DNA of 64,000 nt from the NCBI RefSeq assembly GCF_003860465.1, contig NZ_CP034184.1, forward strand, positions 310,001-374,000, in the 5' to 3' direction. Position 1 is the first letter of the stretch; every line of letters starts with the position of its first letter. A program made the position numbers and the translations under genes. Shown one piece after another: positions 1 through 9,421 of this stretch. Source of the DNA: Deinococcus psychrotolerans. GTDB lineage: Bacteria; Deinococcota; Deinococci; Deinococcales; Deinococcaceae. The notes beneath the pieces are model-generated. The model was not told the DNA's origin and made no database searches. It worked only from the letters and a program-made list of their open reading frames with translations.

Positions 1-1235
1 ACGATCTTTCGCATCTGCGGCGTGATGGTCTGCCAGCGGTTCACGGTGCGCAGGATGATGGCGGCGACTACCTGCCCATGACTGAAGACCGGTGTGACGA
101 GGCCACTCTTGACACCCTGCGCGATCACACTCGGCATGCTGTCCAAAATGCTCGGGTAATCGGTACTCCACGCCGTCGTCCGCGTGCGGTGCACCGTATC
201 GACCAGTCCAGTCTCGGCGAGAGGTACCCGGACATTCAGGGCCGGTTGTGGAGCCGGAACACCCTCGCGGAGGGCCTGATGGGAGAAGAAGGCTTCGTCG
301 CCATCGATGATGGCGTAGGCGGCCTGATCGAAGTTGAGCAGGTTCAGCAGTCGGTTCAGGCTGTGCTGAATCAGGTCTCCAGGATCCTGAAGGGCCTCGA
401 GTTCCTGAGAGAACGTCACGAAGGAGTCGGCTTCGCGCTGGCCTGGGACGGCTTCCCGGAGTAGTTCTTTGCGGAGTTGGAGTTGTTCGTCAGCGATAGC
501 GAACGCACGCTCGTAAGCCGTATCGGCTTCCCAGATGGTCAGACCGACGGTGAACGCCAGGATGTCCGGTATCGGACCCGGCAACGCACTGTTCGTCTCA
601 TCCAGCAGCTCCTGGAGCGCCGTTTGATCATGGCCGGGCATGAGGATCACGAACTCATCTCCGCCCCACCGGCAAATCAAGGCTTCCGCAGGCAACGCTT
701 CTCGCAGGGCGAAGGCGACGGTACGGATGTGAGCGTCTCCGCCGCTGTGTCCGCGCAGGGTGTTGACGCTCTTCAGCAAGTTCAGGTCGAGGATGGCCAG
801 AACGTGCGGGAAGATCAGGGTGCGTTGCGCTCGCACGAAGGCAATTCGCGTGAGGCAGCCGGTCAGCGCGTCGAAGTCGGTATGCGTGGTCGTTCCGGTG
901 CTTCTGGGAAGTGGCCGGACGTGTACGATCAGACCGCCCTGATTTGGGTAGATGATCAGACCGATCCATCCCTGATGGCGATCACCCAACACTTCCAGTT
1001 CCGTCCGCTGCTGAGTCGACAGAACGTGCCTGAAAGCGGCCATGACTTCAGGTTGGGCTTTCGTCGGAAGGGCGTCCTGATAGCCCCGCCCGAGCAATTC
1101 GTGAGATTCCTTTTCCCAAGCGTTCAGGGCGAAGGCGTTCACGAAGGTCAAGCGTTCATGGGCGTCGAGGATGAAGATGACGTCTTCTACCCAGTCGAAC
1201 GGGTGCACACTGCCGGGCTGGAAGAGAGGAAGCAT
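1..1235 (-). CDS. PAS-GGDEF-GAF diguanylate cyclase-like protein (3' end beyond window)
   Basis: I translated the minus strand by hand. The frame is open from an ATG at 1235 to the window edge, about 411 codons. The N-terminal 120 residues look like a PAS sensor (VEDVIFILDAHERLTFVN). A GGDEF domain follows, with FDALTGCLTR and the active-site loop CRWGGDEF. A GAF-like domain comes next (LIQHSLNRLLNLLNFDQAAY), which is an unusual order because GAF normally precedes GGDEF. The intact GGDEF loop predicts cyclic di-GMP synthesis. No RxxD inhibitory site is visible five residues before GGDEF, so product inhibition may be absent. An AAGGA lies 12 nt before the start. An EAL domain could follow outside the window. 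The plus-strand frames here are antisense shadows. Confidence 0.88.
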   Translation of the reverse strand, partial: MLPLFQPGSVHPFDWVEDVIFILDAHERLTFVNAFALNAWEKESHELLGRGYQDALPTKAQPEVMAAFRHVLSTQQRTELEVLGDRHQGWIGLIIYPNQGGLIVHVRPLPRSTGTTTHTDFDALTGCLTRIAFVRAQRTLIFPHVLAILDLNLLKSVNTLRGHSGGDAHIRTVAFALREALPAEALICRWGGDEFVILMPGHDQTALQELLDETNSALPGPIPDILAFTVGLTIWEADTAYERAFAIADEQLQLRKELLREAVPGQREADSFVTFSQELEALQDPGDLIQHSLNRLLNLLNFDQAAYAIIDGDEAFFSHQALREGVPAPQPALNVRVPLAETGLVDTVHRTRTTAWSTDYPSILDSMPSVIAQGVKSGLVTPVFSHGQVVAAIILRTVNRWQTITPQMRKI

Positions 1236-1243
1236 ACGACAGA

Positions 1244-1345
1244 TTAGTCCTTAAGCAATGACAGAAGATTCGCGGCCTCAGGGAACGACGGGTCTGCCTC
1301 GAGGATGCGCTGTAAGCGAGAGTGGTGATCGTCTTGCCGCTTAGA
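1244..1345 (-). pseudogene. Possible C-terminal relic of a TPR protein
   Basis: Directly upstream of the GGDEF gene, a short minus-strand frame reads QRILEADPSFPEAANLLSLL and then stops. That rhythm is typical of the last helices of tetratricopeptide proteins. There is no start codon, and the frame is broken about 35 codons upstream. It may be the decayed tail of a TPR or BTAD protein. Chance cannot be excluded for so short a stretch. Confidence 0.25.
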
Positions 1346-1470
1346 CCGTGTTCACCGGCCCAGATATTTCGAGATTCCAAGGTCTACTGCGGTGCTCCAG
1401 GCTGAAAAATCCGGGCTGCACGTGCGTCAGCTGCTCCAGCAATTCTGGAGGGTAGTGAAGATCAATCGGT

Positions 1471-1938
1471 TCATGATGAGAACATTTCCAGTCCGCCCGC
1501 CGGAGGAGAAACCGGTACTGGGAAGGAAGCAGGTGTGACGCAGCCGTCAACGTCTGCTGACACCCGCACCTCTATGTTGCGGGCACCACTCTGTTCAAGT
1601 ACTTGCCTGGCCGTCCTCGCCAATTCTGCCGTGCCGTGAACAAGTATCAGAGAGGTGCCGGAGCGGATCACGGCGGTGTAGGCCTGCAACGTCTCTGGGG
1701 TGAGGCACCGAGACAGCACCGCTTCGAGGAAGCCTTCCCACCAGGTCTGGGCGTCGAAGGGTGCGGCGTCCGCGCGCGGTGAGGGGCTCAGTGGGTGACG
1801 CGAAAGGGTGGGTTGCGGCTGCAAACTCAGGGACACCATGGCAATGTCTCGGAGTGGCAGGCCCGCACGGTAAAGGATCCAGACGGCCTGCATGGCGTCG
1901 GCGTGGCTGTCGGAGCGTGCGCTAACGATATGGGGCAT
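1471..1938 (-). CDS. Small stress-type protein, possibly related to the general stress protein 17M fold
   Basis: This 155-residue soluble protein has an AGGAG nine bases before its ATG. The first half (SDSHADAMQAVWILYRAGLP) and the end (SLILVHGTAELARTARQVLE) resemble the alternating beta-alpha halves of YflT / general stress protein 17M-like proteins. Those carry a helix that counts off a residue pair and a strand with a late glycine-rich turn. The middle is proline-rich and probably disordered. It lies among UspA and ribosome-associated stress genes on the same strand. The family assignment is tentative; the gene itself looks real. Confidence 0.6.
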   Translation of the reverse strand: MPHIVSARSDSHADAMQAVWILYRAGLPLRDIAMVSLSLQPQPTLSRHPLSPSPRADAAPFDAQTWWEGFLEAVLSRCLTPETLQAYTAVIRSGTSLILVHGTAELARTARQVLEQSGARNIEVRVSADVDGCVTPASFPVPVSPPAGGLEMFSS

Positions 1939-1990
1939 GGTCGGTTCTCCTGGAGTAGGCCGGGGGTGGATGGCTGAAGGGACTGAGCCG

Positions 1991-2500
1991 TTATGCGCTG
2001 ACTTCCAGCATGGCCGCCCGCTGCGATTCCTCAGTCTCGCTTGACTGGGAGGGGGCGGTTTTTGGGGCGCGGATCAGCAGCACGGGCATCTCGACCAGAC
2101 ACATCACTTCCTCGGCGACACTGTCCAGAACGGAATGCTGCGGCTCGCTGCGACCGCGGGTGCCCATCACCACCAGCGAGCATTGTTGCTGCTCGGCCAC
2201 ATCGGCAATCGCCTGAGCGATGTCTGAATCGCCGTCCTCCAGACACAGCAGGCGGATGTTAGGGGAACCCATCGCGATGTGGGCGTCTTCCAGCAGGCGC
2301 TCACCTTGAGCCTTGGCGCGTGCACTGGCCCCCAGATTGCTGGGGGCAAAAGCCGAATCGCCGTAAATCATGGGGAGCGGGAGCACGACGTACAGCACGG
2401 TCAAGGTACTGTGGTGGCAACGCGCCATTTCGGCGGCCACCGGCAGGGCGAGTGCGCTGAGTGGACTGCCGTCAATGGGGACAAGGATATGGTCAAACAC
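1991..2500 (-). CDS. Universal stress protein (UspA family)
   Basis: This single-domain UspA protein has 169 residues. I chose a GTG start at 2500 because AAGGAG lies six bases upstream and the protein then begins with the family opening FDHILVPIDGS. The nucleotide-binding signature is present as VVMGTRGR, but the expected G-S after the nine-residue spacer reads LDSVAEEV. Asp replaces the usual Gly, so ATP binding may be weakened. The last 20 residues are a polar tail. A longer in-frame N-terminus exists but is arginine-rich, lacks a ribosome site and looks non-coding. It is probably co-expressed with neighbouring stress genes on the minus strand. Confidence 0.88.
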   Translation of the reverse strand: MFDHILVPIDGSPLSALALPVAAEMARCHHSTLTVLYVVLPLPMIYGDSAFAPSNLGASARAKAQGERLLEDAHIAMGSPNIRLLCLEDGDSDIAQAIADVAEQQQCSLVVMGTRGRSEPQHSVLDSVAEEVMCLVEMPVLLIRAPKTAPSQSSETEESQRAAMLEVSA

Positions 2501-2598
2501 GGGGAACTCCTTGAATGCATAGACCGTTGGACACCGGCCTCTGCATCGGCTTTTTTCTGAGATGGATGGTTGGCGAGTTGACCTGGACGGATCAGGAA

Positions 2599-2901
2599 TT
2601 ACGCGCGGTGATCGCCCCCGTTCCCGGACAGCCACTTCTCGTTCAACGGCCAGGGAGCGTTCCACATCAGTTTGAAGGCCTTGCCTCTGATGGTCCTGAG
2701 GTCTTGATCACTCCAATCCTTGGCGCGTTCGACGAGCAGGTCGATGGCCTGCTCCTTGGTGTTCAGGCGTTCGACGCGGACTTGTGCCCGTTTGCCGCGC
2801 CCCCATTTTTCTTTGAGGTGGAGGTTGAGGGTGCGCTTGCCGTTCAGGGTGCCCGCAGTCAGCGTGACCACTGGGGCGCGTGCTTTGCTCTGTTTTTTCA
2901 T
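2599..2901 (-). CDS. Small basic protein of unknown function
   Basis: This protein has 100 residues and starts MKKQSKARAP after a strong AAGGAGGAAAAC ribosome site. It is rich in Lys and Arg at the N-terminus, then has a short beta-rich part (VVTLTAGTLNGKRTLNLHLK) and an amphipathic helix (EQAIDLLVERAKDW). No enzyme motif is visible. Its size and charge suggest a nucleic-acid or ribosome partner. It sits between UspA and BaeRF3 genes, which supports but does not prove such a role. Confidence 0.65.
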   Translation of the reverse strand: MKKQSKARAPVVTLTAGTLNGKRTLNLHLKEKWGRGKRAQVRVERLNTKEQAIDLLVERAKDWSDQDLRTIRGKAFKLMWNAPWPLNEKWLSGNGGDHRA

Positions 2902-2991
2902 GTTTTCCTCCTTGGTGCAGTGAGGTGAGACAACGCACAAGCGACGAGGGGAGTGTGAAACATGCGGTTCCCACGCTCCTTCTGTTCTCTC

Positions 2992-4083
2992 TCAGTAGCG
3001 GGTGAGCATCACCATGCCGCCAGTTGCCGCCAGCTCGCCGTCGTCCACGAAGACCGCCCGCCCGCCGCGTTGCATGACGTGTTCGATCATCTCGTCCACG
3101 GCGTCGGCGGCGTCGTCCGGGCCATCTCCACCGCTGGGCAGCCGGGTCAGGCGGCGGCCATCCTCGCTGATCTGCGCGGGGAAGTGCAGGTTTTGCTCGA
3201 CCACCATGGTGTCCACCTTTCCGTCCAGCGCGGCTTGCCAGGCTTCATCCAGATCCGAGACCGTCCGGTTGTGGCCGCTGGCCTGCTCAATCTGCTCGAA
3301 GATGCCCTGGCGGCGTTCGCGCAGAGCCGCCTGCATCTGGGGCCAGATGAGTTCGCCCAGATCATGGGCACTCAGGTGATCATGGCCGCCCTCGACATCC
3401 GTGACGATCAGCTCCGTGTTACGGCTGACCCGTTTGAACATCCCCAGGTTCTCGGACACGCCCACCAGCACCACCGGGAAGGGCAGCGCCTGCACCGCCC
3501 CGCGCAGGCCGGTGTCTACCTGCCGCATGAACTCTTCCAGCGCCCGCTCGATCTCGCGGCTGGGCGAGGCCCCGATGCCCATCTGAACAGTCACGCCGGT
3601 GCCGGGGCCATTGTATTCACGTGGGAAGCCGTAATCCCGAACCTCGTGCAGATCAGGGCCTCGCCCCAGATACAGCCGGGTGGGTTTTTCCGTGAGCATC
3701 AGCGCCAGGTACTGCGGCGTGCGGTTCATGGCGAAGACCAGATCACGGGTCAGGAAGGTGTCGTCCAGCACCACGCGTTCCGGCAAACGGTAAGGCAGCT
3801 TGAAGACCTCCTGATAGGCGGCGCTGACAAACAGGGCCAGCCCGTCCAGGTTGTGCTCGTGGTTCACGCTGTCGGCCAACTCTTGAATCTGTTCTCTGAG
3901 CTTCAGCGTCTCGCGCTTGCCGTACTCGGCTTCCAGGCGGTTCGTGGTCTCCGTCACCAGATTCTTGAGGCGAATCGGGTCTTTCTGGTTGTCTGGCGAG
4001 GTGCGGTAGGTGGGAAGCGTGATAGTGATGCTGGGCCGGGCGCTCAAGCCTTGCAGGTGCTTAACGGTAGCGAGATTGAACAT
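2992..4083 (-). CDS. BaeRF3-like (AOC03_06830-type) ribosome hibernation/release-factor-related protein
   Basis: This 363-residue protein opens with the family start FNLATVKHLQGL and the strand SITITLPTYRTSPDNQKDP. It then shows the nuclease-like middle (ALFVSAAYQEVFKLPYRLPE), the long region around TRDLVFAMNRTPQYLALML, and the C-terminal HVMQRGGRAVFVDDGEL. These fit the bacterial homologues of the archaeo-eukaryotic release factor eRF1 (BaeRF family 3), one branch of which is described as ribosome hibernation factors. Members often sit next to UspA genes, as here. An AGGAGA lies before the ATG. It probably binds ribosomes in stress, inferred from the family. Confidence 0.82.
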   Translation of the reverse strand: MFNLATVKHLQGLSARPSITITLPTYRTSPDNQKDPIRLKNLVTETTNRLEAEYGKRETLKLREQIQELADSVNHEHNLDGLALFVSAAYQEVFKLPYRLPERVVLDDTFLTRDLVFAMNRTPQYLALMLTEKPTRLYLGRGPDLHEVRDYGFPREYNGPGTGVTVQMGIGASPSREIERALEEFMRQVDTGLRGAVQALPFPVVLVGVSENLGMFKRVSRNTELIVTDVEGGHDHLSAHDLGELIWPQMQAALRERRQGIFEQIEQASGHNRTVSDLDEAWQAALDGKVDTMVVEQNLHFPAQISEDGRRLTRLPSGGDGPDDAADAVDEMIEHVMQRGGRAVFVDDGELAATGGMVMLTRY

Positions 4084-4962
4084 AATAGGTTCTCCTGTGT
4101 TGTTGGGTGTTTGAGGTAGGGCGTCTGACGCCGAGAGCCCAGAGGGGCGTCGCGGTCAGATTTATTGGTCGCTCAGTCCAGATCGGTGAGGGTCAGCTCA
4201 GTCGGCGGCGCTCTGATTCGGTCACCCGTTCTGTACGCTGCTCCGAAGTGGCCCTTGCAAACCATTCCGGTAATTGCGCGATGGAAAACACGATCTCGCT
4301 GCCGGGCCTTGGAAGGACAGGGCCTCCATCGTCAGCCCAGACGGACAGGGCCAGCTTCTTGGCTGGACTCAACGGAGCTGGGGCGTCTGGAGCAATGGTC
4401 GATGCGGGTTTGGCTTGCATAAATCATCACACTTCCTCTGGCAGGAAACACCCATTTTATGCTCTTGTTGTTAGAGGAGACATGCTTCCCGCTGAAATCA
4501 TTCTACCTTATTTATCGTAAAGATGCCTGATCAAATTGGAGACCAAAAAATAAATTTCTGTGTTAATATTTAAGAAACGGCAGCATTTCAAAAATAAACC
4601 TAAATGACCCTGCTACTCAAAAATTTCTCTTACGAAAAAGAGTAAAACTTGAGGTTCTGCTAGAAACAGAGGTGATTTCAGGATTGTCCTGCTCGGCTTT
4701 GCCAAGAGAAAATCTGGAACGTCCGGTTTCGCCTGACCCAAGTTGCTGTCCCCTCTCAGCAGTCCAGCGCAGGGCTATGTCTACTCCGGGTGCTGCTGTC
4801 TGCACTAAAGCATCGTCTCAGCTCCCGCCGGTGGCACGCGCCACATCACAGGCATGCTGGGCCGCATCGCGACTCCACACACTGAAATCCACCGCAACAA
4901 GCATCTGGCGCAACACAGGCGTGACCTCCTCGGTTCTCTGTCACCAGCTTGGTCTACGCGCC
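4084..4962. other. Intergenic stretch, AT-rich core, no convincing gene
   Basis: About 880 bp separate two minus-strand genes. The part from 4500 to 4680 is clearly AT-rich compared with its surroundings. A minus-strand frame at 4193-4420 (75 codons, ends RTERVTESERRRLS) has only a weak GAGG far from its ATG and is left unassigned. I see no RNA gene, no clear terminator and no recognisable transposase fragment. Confidence 0.45.
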
Positions 4963-6369
4963 TTACCGTCCCGTTACCGGAAGACTTTCGCGGCGGCCTG
5001 AATTGGGCACGCCGATGTACAGCGCGTCTTGTCTGAGGGTAAAGCCCAGTGTTCGGGCGGCCTGCGTAAGAAGTGCTTGCTCATGCACCGTCCAGGTTCC
5101 CACGTGTGGCGGACGCGAGACGGCCAGCACCGCCTCCAGCGTGCCGGACTGGCCGACGATCGGCACCGCACCTGCGGCAGTTGGCTTCGTTTCAGGTTCG
5201 GCGGTCAGAAGGAGCGAGATATTCTCGGCGTACTGCGCTTCACCGGTCTGCACGACCTGACGGCAAAGCGCAACGGCGTCCAGCGGCAGAGCGCCGAGTT
5301 CCAGAAGCGGATGAAGTTCAGGGGGGATTTCGCCCCAGACCCTGTTGATCCGCAGCACGCCGAAGTCCACCAGGAAGATGAACAGTGACTCCAGCTTCAG
5401 CGCCGCGCCCAAAGCCTCAAGGGTCAGGTGCGCCACTTCGTCGAGTGTTCCAGCGGGCTGAAGGGCGTCGGCCAGCTTGAGTCCCAGCTGGGCGCGTTCC
5501 AGTGAATCATGCACCTCACTGCCGTCCGGCTCGAAGCTGAGCAGCGTGGCCCCGACCGCCCGCTGGGCCAGGTGCCGGGCGCAGGGGGCGTGGCTCCCGA
5601 TCTGGTGGGGGCAGGTGAAATCGCTTTCCTTGAGGCGCTCGGCCAGCGCGGTCGTTTCCAGCATCGGCGTGTCGGCAAGGTCGCTGCGCAGATACTTGAT
5701 GAAGCGCCGGTAGTGCTCGACGGCGGCGTACTTGCTCTCGACGCTCGCCAGGCAGGCCATCAAGTCCTGATGGTAGTTCTCGCCGATCAGCGGGTCGGCC
5801 CGCAGCGCCTGCGCCAGATGCCGGATCGCCAATTCGCATTCAGCGGCCTCGCAGTGCAGCATCGACAGCTCCAGGGTGGCCCGCACATAGCTGGCCTTGT
5901 ATTCCTCACGGACGGTGTCTGCCCAGTCGGTGCGCACCTCGGTCAGGTACTCGCCGCCGTAGAGGTCTGCGGCCCGCTGGAGAGCTTCGCGGGTGGCCTG
6001 GGTTCCGGAAGGAAGGCCAGTGCCAGCAAGCTGAGCTTCATGCAGCGCGACCTGCATGGCAAACACGTCACTGGTGGCCAGCACCTCTGGACTCAACCGG
6101 TAGCGCTCGTAATCCTTGAAAACCGACTCGGTCTTTCCCAACGCTGTGCGCACCCGGTGAAGCGCGACCCGGAAGCGGTTGCTGCTGGCTGCGTTTTCGT
6201 TTTCTTCGTCAGGCCACAGGGCCTGAGCCACGTCACGCTGGCTGCGTCCGTCTGGAAACGAGAGCAGGTAGAAGAACAGGTCGCGGGCGCTGGAAGCGTG
6301 CCAGACGATGTCCTGACCATCTATGGTGACACGGGTGTGTCCGAACGTCACGATCTTGAGTGTAGGCAT
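4963..6369 (-). CDS. BTAD-domain transcription regulator with C-terminal GAF domain
   Basis: This protein has 468 residues. Positions 1-95 form a winged-helix DNA-binding domain of the OmpR/SARP type (SARDLFFYLLSFPDGRSQRDVAQALWP). Positions 100-245 are the bacterial transcriptional activator (BTAD) TPR-like domain, with YGGEYLTEVRTDWADTVREE and PLIGENYHQDLMACLA. After a linker with several Cys and His, residues 290-450 look like a GAF domain (LTLEALGAALKLESLFIFLV). Such proteins are common in Deinococcus. A strong AAGGGG precedes the ATG at 6369. The signal sensed is unknown. It is divergent from mgtA, so regulation of that gene is possible but unproven. Confidence 0.85.
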   Translation of the reverse strand: MPTLKIVTFGHTRVTIDGQDIVWHASSARDLFFYLLSFPDGRSQRDVAQALWPDEENENAASSNRFRVALHRVRTALGKTESVFKDYERYRLSPEVLATSDVFAMQVALHEAQLAGTGLPSGTQATREALQRAADLYGGEYLTEVRTDWADTVREEYKASYVRATLELSMLHCEAAECELAIRHLAQALRADPLIGENYHQDLMACLASVESKYAAVEHYRRFIKYLRSDLADTPMLETTALAERLKESDFTCPHQIGSHAPCARHLAQRAVGATLLSFEPDGSEVHDSLERAQLGLKLADALQPAGTLDEVAHLTLEALGAALKLESLFIFLVDFGVLRINRVWGEIPPELHPLLELGALPLDAVALCRQVVQTGEAQYAENISLLLTAEPETKPTAAGAVPIVGQSGTLEAVLAVSRPPHVGTWTVHEQALLTQAARTLGFTLRQDALYIGVPNSGRRESLPVTGR

Positions 6370-6790
6370 AGCGTCCCCTTAATGAGTAGAAGAGAACGTG
6401 CACAGCGGTTTCCACGCCGTTCTGAACCTAGGATAGTGCGCACTGACTGGTGTTAGATATGGTTTTGACCAAGACCACGCTGTTCAGTGGGTGAAACCTG
6501 TGGGTAAACATGTACAGTCACGGTTCGCCCCGGCTTCCAAGCTGCCCACCACCGCGCCGGGAAAAGCAGTCCAGCTTAGTAACGGTCTCGTAACATCCGC
6601 GCATCAGAGTCGCTGCATGGAGACGACGCTGATGAGCTACGGTTGCGGCGTCGCTGTATATCGGGCGGGTGGTTGACATGGCGGCCTTCTGGGCTCCGGC
6701 TGGATTCTGGTCATCAGCAGAGCCGGGGCATGGTGGGAAGCACGACGAATCAAAGCGCAATGATCAACAGGACGAAAGGTCTGGAGGGAC
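6370..6790. other. Divergent intergenic region upstream of mgtA
   Basis: About 420 bp lie between a BTAD regulator (minus) and mgtA (plus), so both promoters should be here. I looked for an M-box magnesium riboswitch or a short proline-rich leader ORF ahead of mgtA and could not recognise either. No long hairpin with a T-run is visible. Small frames on both strands have no good ribosome site. Confidence 0.4.
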
Positions 6791-9421
6791 ATGACGGCTG
6801 ACGCAGTTGCCAAGGAAGCTGGTGTGACCCTTTTTACCAAAAGTCCCGGCCTCAGCAGTCAGGCGGCGGCTGAACTCCTGGCCCAGATTGGCCCGAACGA
6901 GATTTCGACCTCGAAACCAAAACCGCTGATCTTCCAGCTCCTGGCTTACTTCGTTCAGCCGCTGATCGCCATTTTGCTGATCGCGGCGGTCATTTCGGGC
7001 GTCTCGGGCGACTGGCTCAACGCCGCCATCATCATTGTGATCGTGCTGGGCAGCATCGGGCTGGACTTCTACCAGACCCGGCGCTCGCAGGTGGCCGCCG
7101 AGTCGCTGCGCTCTCAAGTCGCGCCCACGGCCACGGCCAAACGGGACGGCGTCTGGAGCGAACTGCCAAGGTCAGCGCTGGTGCCGGGCGACCTGATTCG
7201 CCTGACAGCAGGCATGCTGGTTCCCGCCGACGCGCAGCTCCTGACGGCCGCTGACTTGCACGTCCAGCAATCGGCCCTGACCGGTGAATCGATGCCGGTG
7301 GAGAAGACGGCCAGTCTGAGCAGTTCAGCGGCGCTGGACAACTCCACTCCAGAAAATCCAGCCGACGCCAGCAATCTGGTGTTCATGGGGTCGAGCGTGG
7401 TCAGTGGTCGGGCCGAGGCGCTGGTGAGCGCCACTGGCGCACGCACCACCTTCGGCGGCATCGTGACCAGCTTGGCCCGCCGCGCCCCGGAGACCGAGTT
7501 CGAGCGCGGCATGAAGTCGTTCAGCTTGTTCATCGTGCAGATCGTGCTGTTTCTGACGCTGTTCGTGTTCGCGGTCAATACGCTCCATAAACGCGACCCG
7601 CTCCAGTCGCTGCTGTTCGCCGTGGCGCTGGCGGTGGGCCTGACGCCGGAGTTTCTGCCGATGATCACCACCATCACACTGTCAAATGGGGCGAGCCGCA
7701 TGGCGAAGAAAAAGGTGATCGTCAAGAACTTGTCGAGCATCCAGAACTTCGGGCAGATGGATACGCTGTGCAGCGACAAGACCGGCACGCTGACCGGCGG
7801 CGTGATGACGCTGGCGGGCCGCCTGAACCCGGCGGGCGCGCCTTCCGAGCGCGTCTTTATGCTCGCTTACCTCAACAGCTTGTTCGAGACCGGCATCACC
7901 AATCCGCTCAACACCGCCATCCTCGACACCACTGTTTCCGGTATCAAGGGAGCCGATCCGCTGGATCAGGCTATTTTGAACGCCGATCACCCGGACGTGC
8001 AGCTGTACCGCAAGCAGGACGAAATGCCGTTCGATTTTGAGCGGCGGCGGGCTTCGGTGGTGGTCACCAAGGCAGGCGAAAGCGGCCACCTGATGCTGAC
8101 CAAGGGGGCACCGGAGAGCGTGCTGGCGGTCTGTACCACTTATGAACACAGTGGTGAGGGTGAGCACAGCAGTGAGGATGAACAGAATGCAGGTGCGCTG
8201 CCGCTGGACGCCGCCGCCCAGGCCCGTATCTCGGTGGTCTATCAGGGCTTCTCCGCCCAGGGCTTGCGGGTCATCGCGGTGGCGCGGCGGGACATCCTGG
8301 AAGCAGATCAGCAGCCCGCCTACCAGGCCAGCGACGAGCATGATCTGACCCTGGTGGGCTTCGTGACCTTTCTCGACCCGCCGCTGCCCGACGCCCGTGA
8401 GGTGCTGGACGAACTGCGGGCCAAAGGCGTGGCCGTCAAGATTCTGACCGGCGACAACGAACTGGTCGCCCGGCACGTCTGTGAGGCGGTGGGGCTGGAC
8501 GTGGGCCGGGTGGTGCTGGGCAGCGAACTGGCGGCCATGACCGACACCGCGCTGCTTCAGGTCGCCGAGGCCAACACGGTGTTTGCCCGCGTGGCCCCGG
8601 CCCAGAAAAACCGCATCATCTTGGCGCTCAAGGCCCGCAAGCACGTGGTCGGGTACATGGGTGACGGGATCAACGACGCGCCCAGCCTGCACACCGCCGA
8701 CGTGGGCGTCAGCGTGGCCGGGGCCACTGACATCGCCAGAGACGCCGCCGACATCATCTTGCTGGAGCCGGGACTGCGGGTGCTGCTCAGCGGCATTCTG
8801 GAAGGCCGCCGGGCCTACGGCAACGTCATGAAGTACCTGCTGATGGGCACCAGTTCCAACTTCGGCAACATGTTCAGCATGGCTGGGGCCTCGGTCTTCC
8901 TGCCGTTTTTGCCGATGCTGCCGACGCAGATTCTGGTCAACAATTTCCTGTATGACCTGGCGCAGATCACCATTCCCAGTGACAATGTGGACGACGCTTT
9001 CATCCAGAAGCCGCACCACTGGGATATCGGTCTGATCCGGCGCTTCATGTTCTGGATCGGGCCCATCAGCTCGGTTTACGACTTCCTGACCTTTTACGTG
9101 CTGCTGCGGATTTTTCATGCCCGCGAAGCTGAGTTTCATACCGGCTGGTTTATCGAGTCGCTGGCGACCCAGACGCTGGTGATCTTCGTGATTCGCACCT
9201 TCGGCAACCCGCTGAAATCGAGGCCCAGCCGTCCTCTGGCGCTGGCGGCCACCCTGGTGGTGCTGGTCGGGGCGCTGCTGCCGTTCACTCCTCTCTCGGG
9301 ACTGCTGGGCTTCGTGCCGCTGCCACCTCTGTATTTCGTCTTCCTGATTGGAGCTACGTTGACCTACCTGGGCCTGGTGGAATTGGTCAAGCGCCGCCTG
9401 TTCGGGCAGGTGATGGGCTGA
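6791..9421 (+). CDS. mgtA: Magnesium-importing P-type ATPase (P3B, MgtA type)
   Basis: This 876-residue membrane pump is close to the usual MgtA length. GGAGG lies five bases before the ATG. The actuator loop reads LTGESMPVEK. The phosphorylation site is DTLCSDKTGTLTG (Asp about residue 329), preceded by the MgtA-typical VIVKNLSSIQNFGQ. The nucleotide and hinge motifs LTGDNE and MGDGINDAPSL follow. The C-terminal membrane part has the family MGTSSNFGNMFSM and LVNNFLYDLAQ segments. The family imports Mg2+ at the inner membrane using ATP. A perfect hairpin overlaps the stop codon. It stands alone between a regulator and ldh. Confidence 0.95.
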   Translation: MTADAVAKEAGVTLFTKSPGLSSQAAAELLAQIGPNEISTSKPKPLIFQLLAYFVQPLIAILLIAAVISGVSGDWLNAAIIIVIVLGSIGLDFYQTRRSQVAAESLRSQVAPTATAKRDGVWSELPRSALVPGDLIRLTAGMLVPADAQLLTAADLHVQQSALTGESMPVEKTASLSSSAALDNSTPENPADASNLVFMGSSVVSGRAEALVSATGARTTFGGIVTSLARRAPETEFERGMKSFSLFIVQIVLFLTLFVFAVNTLHKRDPLQSLLFAVALAVGLTPEFLPMITTITLSNGASRMAKKKVIVKNLSSIQNFGQMDTLCSDKTGTLTGGVMTLAGRLNPAGAPSERVFMLAYLNSLFETGITNPLNTAILDTTVSGIKGADPLDQAILNADHPDVQLYRKQDEMPFDFERRRASVVVTKAGESGHLMLTKGAPESVLAVCTTYEHSGEGEHSSEDEQNAGALPLDAAAQARISVVYQGFSAQGLRVIAVARRDILEADQQPAYQASDEHDLTLVGFVTFLDPPLPDAREVLDELRAKGVAVKILTGDNELVARHVCEAVGLDVGRVVLGSELAAMTDTALLQVAEANTVFARVAPAQKNRIILALKARKHVVGYMGDGINDAPSLHTADVGVSVAGATDIARDAADIILLEPGLRVLLSGILEGRRAYGNVMKYLLMGTSSNFGNMFSMAGASVFLPFLPMLPTQILVNNFLYDLAQITIPSDNVDDAFIQKPHHWDIGLIRRFMFWIGPISSVYDFLTFYVLLRIFHAREAEFHTGWFIESLATQTLVIFVIRTFGNPLKSRPSRPLALAATLVVLVGALLPFTPLSGLLGFVPLPPLYFVFLIGATLTYLGLVELVKRRLFGQVMG

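Noticed and set aside
78..1247. Two long plus-strand frames (128 and 256 codons)
   Set aside because: They are antisense to the PAS-GGDEF-GAF gene, which has clear motifs on the minus strand; the plus frames show no family pattern.
2962..4119. 385-codon plus-strand frame
   Set aside because: Antisense shadow of the BaeRF3-like gene; composition is His/Gln/Leu-rich without motifs.
4193..4420. 75-codon minus-strand frame in the intergenic stretch
   Set aside because: Ribosome site is weak and far from the ATG, and the sequence has no recognisable features; not strong enough to list as a gene.
6370..6790. M-box magnesium riboswitch upstream of mgtA
   Set aside because: I looked for the conserved paired elements and did not find them; a covariance-model search would be decisive.
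7682..9139. 485-codon minus-strand frame inside mgtA
   Set aside because: Shadow of the P-type ATPase gene; no start site and no protein features.
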